Of a DNA stretch of 64,000 nucleotides, positions 10,081 through 19,200 are shown in pieces. The position numbers and the translations under genes were made by a program. The DNA is from Muribaculaceae bacterium (GTDB lineage: Bacteria; Bacteroidota; Bacteroidia; Bacteroidales; Muribaculaceae). The notes below the pieces were generated by a model. That model had not been told where the DNA came from. It did no database searches and saw only the letters and a list, made by a program, of their open reading frames with translations. Numbering within the stretch: the first letter of the stretch is position 1; each line of letters opens with the position of its first letter. The DNA lies in contig JAGASI010000009.1 of assembly GCA_017621845.1 (NCBI GenBank), positions 58,977 through 122,976 of the forward strand, written 5' to 3'.

Positions 10081-11862
10081 ATGCAACTTAAAAAAATTCT
10101 ATTTGCAGCAGCACTTCCCGCCATGTTCATGGCCAGCTGCTCAAATGAGGCCGACGGCCCCACACCTCCCGACACACCGGGATTTAAAGCTGACGGTTAC
10201 ATGGCAGTGAAGGTAAACATGCCTGCTCAGCCCGGTAGCCGTGCCGCTAATGACAACTTTGACGATGGTACAGTCAATGAGTATGAAGTAACCGACGGCG
10301 CACTGCTCCTTTTCACCGGTAGCGATGAAGCTTCGGCTCAATTTGTTGCCGCTTATGACCTTGGGATGAAAGATCCCGTTAACGACTCGGACAATGACAA
10401 CATCACCACCTCGTTTCTCGAGGCTGTCAAGGTGCAGAATGTTGATGTCCAGGGTAATCTCTATGCCCTTGTGATGCTTAACTACAAGGATGTAGCCACC
10501 GTTGATGCCAATGCTCCCGCCAACCTTGTTGTTGAAGGCAATGCCTTTGCCGGCACATTCACCGACTTCAACGCTCTCATCAGCGGTCATGCTTTCCATC
10601 GTGGTTCAGGCAAGTCAGCCGAGTACTTCTTCATGACCAATGCTCCTATAGCCAACAAACAGGGCGGTCTTGTATCTCCTGCCGGCCTTGACGTGACCAC
10701 TCTGACACTTCTTAACGAGAACTGCCTCTATCCCACCGAAGCCGAGGCTAAGGCTTCGCCGGCCGGTTCGGTATTTGTTGAGCGTGCTGTTGCCAAGGCT
10801 ACTCTCGGTGTTGCCGCTACCCAGGCCAATGTCGAGGGTAAAGTACTTAAAATTGAAAGTGTAGAATGGGCACTTGCCAATACCGAGAACACCTCATATG
10901 TTGTTCGTAATCTTGGCGACCAGTCATATAATCTCTTCACCTCAGGCAAGCTTTCAGCTCCCAACTACCGTTTCATCGGTCACACAGCTATCGGTACTAC
11001 CGCTATCCAGCCTGTTACTGCTCTTTATCGCACATATTGGTGTGTTGACCCCGCTTACAGCGTTGACAAGACTTATACCGAGGTAGCCGGCTCATTTGTG
11101 GGCACTGACGTTCCTCTTTATTGCCACGAGAACACCTTTACCGTTGCCAACCAGAACTATAAAAACACTACCCGTGCCGTACTCAAGGTTAAATACGAGG
11201 GCGGTTCATTCTGGACCGTCAACGACCGCCAGGACAAAATCTATGACAACTTTAATGACGCCAAGTCATTCTCCGACACATTTATCTATGAGAGCCAGGC
11301 GGTTATCGATGCCATCAAGGATGCTATGAACGCCGGTCAGTCGGTAGGTATCGACTGGATTAAAGAGAATGTTGAAATCACCTATGCCCTTGATGGCAAC
11401 GGTATCCAGAAAGTAACTGACATAGCCTTTAAAGCAGTCACCACCGGTGATGTATTCAAGGCTCAGCCCACTTTCCGTGACGGTGCAAAAGAAGCTCTTA
11501 TAGCCAAGACCAACGAGTACTACTCTATAGCCGAGTATACCGACGGTGTAAGCTACTATGACCTGCGCTTCCAGCACTTTGGTAATGACCTGACACCCTG
11601 GACCGCTCCTACAGCCGGTAAGACCGACAATACATCTGACTCTTATCCCGGCCTCAGCGCTGAGGACTATCTCGGACGCTATGGTATGGTACGTAACAAC
11701 TGGTATGACGTTTCGGTCAACAGCTTCAAGCGTCTTGGCCTTCCCGTTATCCCCAACGCCAACGTAGAGACCCCCGACGATAATGTTAACAACGAGCTAT
11801 GGCTTGCCTTTAAGGTCAATATCCTGTCATGGGCTAAGCGTACCCAGAACCAGGACTTCTAA
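10081..11862 (+). CDS. Major fimbrillin, Mfa1-like (type V pilus subunit)
   Basis: 593-residue lipoprotein precursor (FMASC, Cys20). Type V pilins are exported as lipoproteins, cleaved after an Arg by a trypsin-like protease, and polymerise by strand exchange. A PGSR/A site at Arg54 is the likely maturation point, followed by the NEYEVTDGALLLF strand. The protein ends in ILSWAKRTQNQDF, the usual Mfa1 C-terminal strand. Codon use is cleaner and the gene is followed by a strong terminator, as expected for a highly expressed structural subunit. The start is the ATG at 10081 after a very AT-rich leader. It is the main shaft protein by inference; an accessory subunit is possible. The protease that would replace gingipain in this organism is not visible. 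Confidence 0.85.
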   Translation: MQLKKILFAAALPAMFMASCSNEADGPTPPDTPGFKADGYMAVKVNMPAQPGSRAANDNFDDGTVNEYEVTDGALLLFTGSDEASAQFVAAYDLGMKDPVNDSDNDNITTSFLEAVKVQNVDVQGNLYALVMLNYKDVATVDANAPANLVVEGNAFAGTFTDFNALISGHAFHRGSGKSAEYFFMTNAPIANKQGGLVSPAGLDVTTLTLLNENCLYPTEAEAKASPAGSVFVERAVAKATLGVAATQANVEGKVLKIESVEWALANTENTSYVVRNLGDQSYNLFTSGKLSAPNYRFIGHTAIGTTAIQPVTALYRTYWCVDPAYSVDKTYTEVAGSFVGTDVPLYCHENTFTVANQNYKNTTRAVLKVKYEGGSFWTVNDRQDKIYDNFNDAKSFSDTFIYESQAVIDAIKDAMNAGQSVGIDWIKENVEITYALDGNGIQKVTDIAFKAVTTGDVFKAQPTFRDGAKEALIAKTNEYYSIAEYTDGVSYYDLRFQHFGNDLTPWTAPTAGKTDNTSDSYPGLSAEDYLGRYGMVRNNWYDVSVNSFKRLGLPVIPNANVETPDDNVNNELWLAFKVNILSWAKRTQNQDF

Positions 11863-11900
11863 ATCCCTATCGGTAATATTTTAAAAATACTATAATTAAT

Positions 11901-11950
11901 CCGGGCGGCGATGACGCCCTTCAGAGAGGCCGCTCTCGTCGCCCGGTTTT
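11901..11950 (+). terminator. Intrinsic terminator after the major fimbrillin gene
   Basis: Arm 11901-11911 (CCGGGCGGCGA) pairs with 11936-11946 (TCGTCGCCCGG), giving 11 pairs including one G-U, immediately followed by TTTT at 11947-11950. It begins 38 bp after the fimbrillin stop. It would end most transcripts here and let a fraction read through into the anchor and accessory genes. Confidence 0.8.
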
Positions 11951-11988
11951 ATACTTCTCTCAACCTTACCTCTTTTTCTCTCCGACTG

Positions 11989-12027
11989 ATGAATATAAGA
12001 CAATCTCTCATCCTCCTTTTTATCTGA
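11989..12027 (+). other. Possible 12-codon leader ORF before the anchor gene
   Basis: An ATG at 11989 opens a reading frame for MNIRQSLILLFI ending in TGA at 12025-12027, between the terminator and the Mfa2-like gene. No ribosome-binding site is evident, and the surrounding sequence is pyrimidine-rich. It could be a chance ORF. Confidence 0.15.
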
Positions 12028-12056
12028 AATTTCTACAATCACTATTATATATTCCG

Positions 12057-13292
12057 ATGAAGCGTATTCTTCATTCTCTAATACTCCTCACGCTGACGGC
12101 TACAACAGGCTTGTTCTCATCATGCTCGATGATGAAAGAAGATATCGAGGACTGTCCGGCAGGTTTGTACGTGCGCTATGTCTATGACTACAACACGGCA
12201 CGTGCCGACATGTTTAAGGACCATGTAGGACATATCATGCTCTATGTCTATGACGAGTATGGCAACAAAGTTACATCACGCTCGGTCTCCAACACCGGTG
12301 ACACCGGTCCGTTGGCCAAGTATGGATATGCCACTCATTTTCAGGACGGGGAGCTCAAAGACGGAAAATATCGCCTCGTAGCCATAGGTATGCAGAAAGA
12401 CTGGGACGAGGCCCTGAATACTCCAGGCGCCAAGTATCGTCGCAATCACGATCATGAGCGCGTGGAAGAATTGCACATAGACCTTGACCGTGGCTCGGAG
12501 AAACTTCCCGATACCGACCTTTATCCTGTCAGCAACGAGGCTCCCCTCGATACCATGTGGCATACACTCAAGGTGATTTCAGAAGCTCCTACCGATGGCC
12601 TTGAGGACCCCGGTGTTCATGCTACCAAGCCTCCTTACAGTGTGCGCCCGTTTGAAGAACAATATGTCGAGGTCAAGAGCGGACGCGCTACATATGCCAC
12701 GATTTCGTTGATACGTGATACCAAGCACTTGAATATCACCCTTCGCCAGATTGACGACCCGGACAATATGTTTGACTGCAACTATGATGCATATATCACT
12801 GTTTCCAATCGCTCGGTAGGACATGATAATGAGCTCAGCTCCTATGAGCATGTCCAATATACTCCTTACCATCAGTGGACAACCCGTTTCAATGAAGATG
12901 GCACCGTTACTATTGATCCTACACGCCCCGAGGATTATAAGCCGGTCATGTCCAAGGCGCCGACAGGGCCCAATGACGTCATGCGCACAGCCCATTTCAA
13001 TATGATGTTCAACCGTATCATTGACCGTCCCCAGGACCCGATGTTAAAGGCTCCCGTGCTTGTCATCGTCAATCGTCAGAGTGGTAAAACAGTCGCCGAG
13101 CTTAACCTTTCATCGGTGCTTGCCGAGGGCCGTCATGCCTACTATACTTACAATTACTCGCCACAGGAATATCTCGACCGCGAGTATGACTATCATCTCA
13201 ACTTCTTGCTCAAGGGCGACTCATGGGCCTACTGTGATATTGTCATCAATGTGCTGGGATGGAGCAAACGAGTCCAGAACGTTGACTTCTGA
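12057..13292 (+). CDS. Mfa2/FimB-like fimbrial anchor lipoprotein
   Basis: 411 residues. Lipobox LFSSCS (Cys at about 23). The opening EDCPAGLYVRYVYDYN and the motif HIMLYVYDEYGN are the hallmark of the FimB/Mfa2 family (PF08842). The C terminus, INVLGWSKRVQNVDF, echoes that of the preceding fimbrillin. Family knowledge: the Mfa2-type protein stays lipid-anchored in the outer membrane and caps the base of the fibre, limiting its length. There is no obvious Arg maturation site of the PGSR type near the N terminus, consistent with retention of the lipid. It lies downstream of an intrinsic terminator, which fits a lower dose than the shaft subunit. Confidence 0.85.
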   Translation: MKRILHSLILLTLTATTGLFSSCSMMKEDIEDCPAGLYVRYVYDYNTARADMFKDHVGHIMLYVYDEYGNKVTSRSVSNTGDTGPLAKYGYATHFQDGELKDGKYRLVAIGMQKDWDEALNTPGAKYRRNHDHERVEELHIDLDRGSEKLPDTDLYPVSNEAPLDTMWHTLKVISEAPTDGLEDPGVHATKPPYSVRPFEEQYVEVKSGRATYATISLIRDTKHLNITLRQIDDPDNMFDCNYDAYITVSNRSVGHDNELSSYEHVQYTPYHQWTTRFNEDGTVTIDPTRPEDYKPVMSKAPTGPNDVMRTAHFNMMFNRIIDRPQDPMLKAPVLVIVNRQSGKTVAELNLSSVLAEGRHAYYTYNYSPQEYLDREYDYHLNFLLKGDSWAYCDIVINVLGWSKRVQNVDF

Positions 13293-13367
13293 TATTGGAC
13301 CATTTGCAGCATCTGACCACTTAATTTCCACTCTGCTACCACTTATAATATAGTACACCAAATTAAA

Positions 13368-14957
13368 GTGAGATTACTAAATTACATAACCATAAGCCTT
13401 GTAGCTATTCTGTCACTGTCCGGATGCTCGTCATACGATGAGTCGCCGGTCAACCCCGATGATGGCGGGCCGGGCACATACTTGCGTCTCAAGATGTATG
13501 TCGCTCCAGGCTCACGCTCCAATCCCGAGGCCGGTGAAACAGGAGATGGTCTTGAAGACGGCACCGCCGCCGAGAACCGTATTGACAACCTCACCATATT
13601 TATCTACAATTCCCGTTATGGGCTTGATGCTCCCGAGGACACGCGGGTGAATTACTCGGTATATATTCCCACGGTCGAGGTTAACCAGAGCGGTGTTATC
13701 GTCTCATGTCTAATTAAGCTACAGAACTACACCCCCACCACCGACGACCATATCATCGTTCTGGCCAATATGGGCAATCAGACCCGTCTGGAAACACTTG
13801 GGGAAATTGCTGCCTTTAAGGACTTCGCCGCCTGGACCGCGGCCTCGATGCCCGCAGCATGCTCATCATTTGCCATGGCTACCGCCCGCAACACTGCCGA
13901 TGACGGTGTCATCAAATTCCGTGATAATATGGGCATCCTTCCAGGCACCCAAGAACAACCCTTATATGCCGAGACTTCAATCGAGCGTGTCGCCGCCAGG
14001 ATTGACCTGTGGTTTGACGACGCCAATATTGACGCCGACGGTAATTTTATCTATCCGGTATATACCTCCACGGGGAGCCGTCAGACAGCCACCGTGCATA
14101 TCGACAAGGTTATCCCCGTCAACGCCATGCAACTCAGCCCATGGGCACTCAAGCATCTTACCAACAGTGTCTCGGATGATATGTCATGTTTCAGCGACCT
14201 CAATTTATGTGGTGACGAGCTTGTCGGCAATGATCGTCTACCCGTCAACTATGTTGTGGAGCCGACCACTGTCCTAAAGACAGCTTCGATGACCATTCCT
14301 CCGGCCTCATGGTATGGCAATACAGGGGCCGCTGTGCTGAGAGCCGACATTACGGGAGCCCTTGATGCGGCCCCGGCTGTATCGGCTTACAAGTCCACCC
14401 ACCGCCCCAGTCCCGATGCCGACCATCAGCGGTTTTTCACATTGACGTATGTCAACGAGAATACCCAGCATCTCTCGGCCCACGACTCACGTTTCATCAC
14501 CGGACTGCTTTACCGTGCCGTCTATGAGCCCCATACTGTCTATACCGACGCCGAGGCTTCGGCAGTTGCATCTACTTACCGCCGTGGTGACACATTCTGG
14601 TGTTACCGTCCTTCACGCCATGAGATGCTCGAGGATGACGTGTTGTACTTTGCCTCAGAGAGTGCCGCCCGTAGCTATGCCTCGGCCCATCCGGGCGACC
14701 AGGCCACTGTCACCGAGTATCCCGGTGCAATATGCTATTACAACCTGTGGCTCAGGCATGCCAATAATGACAAGAGCAATCCCCACCGCACATGCCCGAT
14801 GGAATATGGAGTTGTGCGCAATAACATATACCGTGTCAGCGTGACATTCTCGGGTGCCGGTCAGCCCCGTCCGCTGATTGATGAGCCGATGAATATACGG
14901 TATCGTATATTTGTGAGAAAGTGGAATTTCCGACCTCAACCTGAAATCATAATGTAA
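13368..14957 (+). CDS. Fimbrillin-like lipoprotein, probable accessory or adaptor subunit
   Basis: 529 residues, starting at GTG 13368 (RLLNYITIS signal, lipobox LSGCSS, Cys20). After the signal comes LKMYVAPGSRSNP: the PGSR at Arg50 matches the maturation site of the major subunit, so this protein is likely also trimmed and built into the fibre. It keeps the DNLTIFIYN strand and ends in RIFVRKWNFRPQPEIIM, a Mfa1-type C-terminal region with a divergent last strand. By position (after the Mfa2-like gene) it resembles the Mfa3/Mfa4 accessory subunits of Porphyromonas gingivalis. It ends 3 bp before the next gene, so the two are certainly cotranscribed. Confidence 0.75.
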   Translation: MRLLNYITISLVAILSLSGCSSYDESPVNPDDGGPGTYLRLKMYVAPGSRSNPEAGETGDGLEDGTAAENRIDNLTIFIYNSRYGLDAPEDTRVNYSVYIPTVEVNQSGVIVSCLIKLQNYTPTTDDHIIVLANMGNQTRLETLGEIAAFKDFAAWTAASMPAACSSFAMATARNTADDGVIKFRDNMGILPGTQEQPLYAETSIERVAARIDLWFDDANIDADGNFIYPVYTSTGSRQTATVHIDKVIPVNAMQLSPWALKHLTNSVSDDMSCFSDLNLCGDELVGNDRLPVNYVVEPTTVLKTASMTIPPASWYGNTGAAVLRADITGALDAAPAVSAYKSTHRPSPDADHQRFFTLTYVNENTQHLSAHDSRFITGLLYRAVYEPHTVYTDAEASAVASTYRRGDTFWCYRPSRHEMLEDDVLYFASESAARSYASAHPGDQATVTEYPGAICYYNLWLRHANNDKSNPHRTCPMEYGVVRNNIYRVSVTFSGAGQPRPLIDEPMNIRYRIFVRKWNFRPQPEIIM

Positions 14958-14960
14958 GCA

Positions 14961-16268
14961 ATGACAGATAGATTGAAATATATAATTATAGGGCTGGTCA
15001 CGTTGCTGGCTGTATCTTGCAGCTCTGATGACAACGGGCATGAAGACGAGCCGGTAAGCGATATCAAGGCCCACGTCACGGTGACTATCGGGTCTTATAC
15101 CGGACCTGCCGCCGACCCGGCCAATGACTACGAGAAAATCCACTCCTGGTGGATGGTGTTTGTCAATGCCGAGGGCAATGTAGAGACTATTGTCAGCCGT
15201 GATCCCTCGCTCACCGATGCTGTCGAACAGGAGACCGTCACTGCCGAGATTCCCGTAGGCAATTATAAAGTATATGCCTTTGCCAATATTACTCCGTCAG
15301 AACTAAAAGAGCATAGCGGTCTTGAATTTACCATCGGGACAAAAGCACCGTCACGTCTTAGCGCACCGTCTTGGTCATTCACCACCGGCTCCTGGCCTAA
15401 AAACCAATATCTACCTATGACAGGACATGCCAACATAAGGGTTACCTCCCAGGTCAACCAGCCGTTTGCCATAGAGGTTGTCAGAATGTTTGCCAAGGTG
15501 AGTCTTACCTTTGCCAATGATGCCACCGAGGATATTCTTGTCAAGCAAGTATCACTAAATCCTGTCCCATTTCAGGGACGCCTTGCCTTGATGCCCGACT
15601 ATGAACGGTTGGGAGGCGAACCGGTGGACCTGATAGAAGGTGGTGTCGGACGTGATTTTTTCAATCTTGACAATTCCACGACATTACGTGCCGGTACCAA
15701 TGACACTTTCCAGGACTATTTCTATTGCATTGAAACCACGGCTCTTGGTAATAATCCACCGCGTATCATTTTCGGTGTTAATGTGTCGCGTGCAGGTCGT
15801 GACGAGGAATATATCTATGCCTTGGCATCAGAGCTTGCATACATCAACCGCAACGACCATGTCCTCATACCCGTCCGTTTCACCGACTATGTCGTAGACA
15901 TCCGAGCCTTGTTCTATCCGCCTATCGGAGGCTATCCTGCTGTCGAGGTAGAAAACCGTGACGATGAGTTTTATGCCACATTTGGCACCCGCGGTCACTT
16001 TGTCCTCTATCCTCAGGCGCGTGATGCACGCCCCGGAGGCGAGTCGTTGGGTAACGGAATGGTTAGAGCCACGGTGGTATCATGTGACGATCCAGATGGC
16101 ATCTTTGAGCAATCACCCGTTGCCGACCCGCTGACCGGGGAAATTACCGGTGTTCTTGGCTCGGTTACCGGCACGGCACGTGTCACGGTTGACATCGATG
16201 TGCGTGTCACCGACCTGACATGGCGCACTTACCGGCGAGTTATTTACATCATCCGCGACAATCCTTGA
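14961..16268 (+). CDS. Fimbrial accessory lipoprotein (Mfa-like)
   Basis: 435 residues with a lipobox (LLAVSCSS, Cys at about 20). The N-terminal half is FimB/fimbrillin-like (SWWMVFVNAEGNVETI, then IPVGNYKVYAFANI), followed by beta-rich sequence and an Ig-like C terminus (TARVTVDIDVRVTDLTWRTY region). Unlike the two shaft-type proteins it lacks a PGSR-like site, so it may keep its lipid or act as an adaptor next to the tip. It overlaps nothing but starts only 3 bp after the upstream gene, and it precedes the giant surface protein by 27 bp. Assignment to the fimbrial locus rests mainly on context and general fold. Confidence 0.65.
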   Translation: MTDRLKYIIIGLVTLLAVSCSSDDNGHEDEPVSDIKAHVTVTIGSYTGPAADPANDYEKIHSWWMVFVNAEGNVETIVSRDPSLTDAVEQETVTAEIPVGNYKVYAFANITPSELKEHSGLEFTIGTKAPSRLSAPSWSFTTGSWPKNQYLPMTGHANIRVTSQVNQPFAIEVVRMFAKVSLTFANDATEDILVKQVSLNPVPFQGRLALMPDYERLGGEPVDLIEGGVGRDFFNLDNSTTLRAGTNDTFQDYFYCIETTALGNNPPRIIFGVNVSRAGRDEEYIYALASELAYINRNDHVLIPVRFTDYVVDIRALFYPPIGGYPAVEVENRDDEFYATFGTRGHFVLYPQARDARPGGESLGNGMVRATVVSCDDPDGIFEQSPVADPLTGEITGVLGSVTGTARVTVDIDVRVTDLTWRTYRRVIYIIRDNP

Positions 16269-16295
16269 ATTTCAGCTCCTTAAGGAATTTCATAT

Positions 16296-19200
16296 ATGAA
16301 ACCAATATATACGATAAATTTTAAAATATTCATTCTGTTGACGGCGATGCTGTTGACGCTACCGGCTGTATATGCCAAGCGGCAAAACCTTATAACTTCC
16401 CCCGACCAGTATTCTTCCAACGCCACACAGAATAGCTCGGAACATCCCATAAGCAATCTCTATGACCGAGACAGTAATTCTTATTGGGAGACCGACTCGG
16501 TGGGTGATATCCAGGCTGAACATTACATTTCGGTTGATTTGGGAAATGAAATAAGACTTGGCAGCGATGAGGACCTGGTAGTGTGGTTGCAGAGACAACC
16601 TGTTGATGGTCGATATAATGTGGCCCCGACATCGTTTAAGGTCGAGGTGTCGGCCGATGGATACTCGTGGATGCCATTTTCAGACATTCACAAGGATACA
16701 CATATACACTTTCAATTCCGAGGCTGGAACACCAAGGAGTACTCTGAGCGTATTACTACTCAGCGTCCGTTCCGTTATATTAAGTTTACCCTCAAGGAAA
16801 ATTTGTCCCACACCTACAACAGCGCCGGCCAATATTACATGCGCTTGAGTGAGTTCCATATTATACGGCTTAACCGTAACGATCGCTATACCTATAACCG
16901 TGTAGACCCTTTTAGAGCCTATAATGACTATAACGATTACTATAACGACTTTACATTTGAACACACTCATGGTATTATCGATGAACGCAACCGACTCAAT
17001 GATACGGAATGTTTAAACTGGGTGGCTGACATTAAAACGTGGAGTGATTGGAGCAAATGGAGCACTGACGGACATTGGAGTGACCCGCGTGCTGCCGAGG
17101 CCGGTGTCAAGATGCCCGACTTTACATTTATCACTCCAACAGACTCCAAGTATCCGATTGACGATGTCAGACAACGTACCCATGTCATCGAGCATGAACT
17201 GTATGCAATACCCGGTGACGTCATCCCACTATATCCTTTTTATGAGTTAAATGCTACCGGGGCGTTTTACGAAACATTTTCCCACTGGTATGACTACAAA
17301 ACCGGTGGTATATTGAAAAATGACAAGGGAGACAATCTACTGGATTTTCTTATCAATCCGAGGCAGATTTACCGTACAGACAAGAATGGTTACTTTGCCG
17401 GCAGTAAGATGGTAGGTTATGGATATGCTCCCAAGTATAACGGTTTGACTCAGGACGAGGTGTTTTATATCCAGACAGTGGATGACTTTCTCGATTATGC
17501 CAGTTATAGCAAAGAGTGGGGTGGCGTATACTCTAATGTAATACTTGAGTCAGATCTCGACTTTGCCGGCATTAAGTTTGAGCCGATCGGCTCGGGCTAC
17601 TGGTTTGAATCAAGTACATTTGACGGTCGTGGTCATACCCTTTATAATATTAACTATGAGACATCAGGCGACTATGCCGGTGTTTTTGGGAAAATCGCCG
17701 GTTCTGTAATCCAAAATCTTATCATAGATAGTTCGTGTCATTTTAAGGCGTCATCGGCTGCGGCAGTGGTGGCATCGGTCTATGGAGACGATGCTCTTAG
17801 TATTATCAAGGGCGTCGTTAACCATGGTACCATGGAAGTCGGTACATGGAATGCAGGCGGTATAGTTGGCGCGGTATGGGGTACACGCTCAATAGTACAG
17901 ATCACAGACTGTGGCAACACCGGCACTATTATCGGCCCTCCCTCTGATGGTAACCGGGGCGACTGTGGCGGTATCGCCGGCTTCTTGGGTACTGAAGCCA
18001 TGACTTCGACTATAACTAATTGTTGGAATACAGGTAATGTCTCGGGAAATAATAGTAACGGAAAGTTCTCGGCCAGTATAACCAATTTTATCAACTGTTA
18101 TGATATCTATGGAAGTAACGGATTACCTGTAACTCCGGAGAACGTAAATACCTATGACTTTGCCAATAGCTTGGGAGGACTCTGGGGAATCCGAGACGGG
18201 AAGTTGTTGCCTTATGCACCGGCTATTACCTATAATATGGATTTGCCGACATTACAAGAAAGTATGAATCGCACCATCGGCACAGTGGGTACATTTTATT
18301 ATCCAATTGACCCGTATGCCGATGATAACAATCCCGGGTCACTCCCCGATGAATATATTATCGCCGCCGACTTCAGTCAGAAATTCCATGGTGACCAGAA
18401 TGTTGACTTTGCAAATAAAAAAATCATAGAACCGATACTCGTATACCGTCATCTGTTCCATATCAAGGATGGACGGACCTTTGCCGAGAAATTCAGCGGT
18501 TCCCGCCAAGCTAATGAAGCATATGTTAAAGAAAACATGCGTATCGTGACGGCACGTGCCGGTGTTAATTTCCAGGTGAGACTTGAAAACGCGATTCCGA
18601 TTGTAAATAATCGAGGAGCACGGTCAGTATATTATTACAAAGCCGGTGAAAATGACTATCGTCGTGTCGGATCGTCCAAAATCGTTGTGCGTAATACCGA
18701 TACAGGTCAAGAAATTGATAATACGATGTTCTACTTCGGTAATGGGTTTACCGCCTATGGAGGACGTACTTACACCAACCCCACTATTAATAGCGACTAT
18801 TACAGACTGGGTGGCTGTGATGTATGGTATAATCGCTTCATAATGTGGGATAATCCTGTTGCCGGCCGATATACCGTGCAGGTTGTCGGACTGGATGACA
18901 ATGGTAATACGATAAATGTTTATGAATCGGATAGTCCGTTGATTATTCAGGAATTCAGATTGTCGTTTGTGCCTGACCCGACAGCATTTGTGATAACGGC
19001 CAAGGAGCTTGAAGAAAATGAGAAATATGCTTTTGCCCGAGAGGAAAACCTTGTGGCCAATATGGGTCAACCTCAAGCCAAGGTAGACTTTGACCAATAT
19101 CGCGTGCTTATTGATGAGAAGTCGTCCAATGATTATGTATATGCCCGAGAGGATAATGGACGATGGGTATACCAGTGGCGCTGGCCGGTACCATGGGAGG

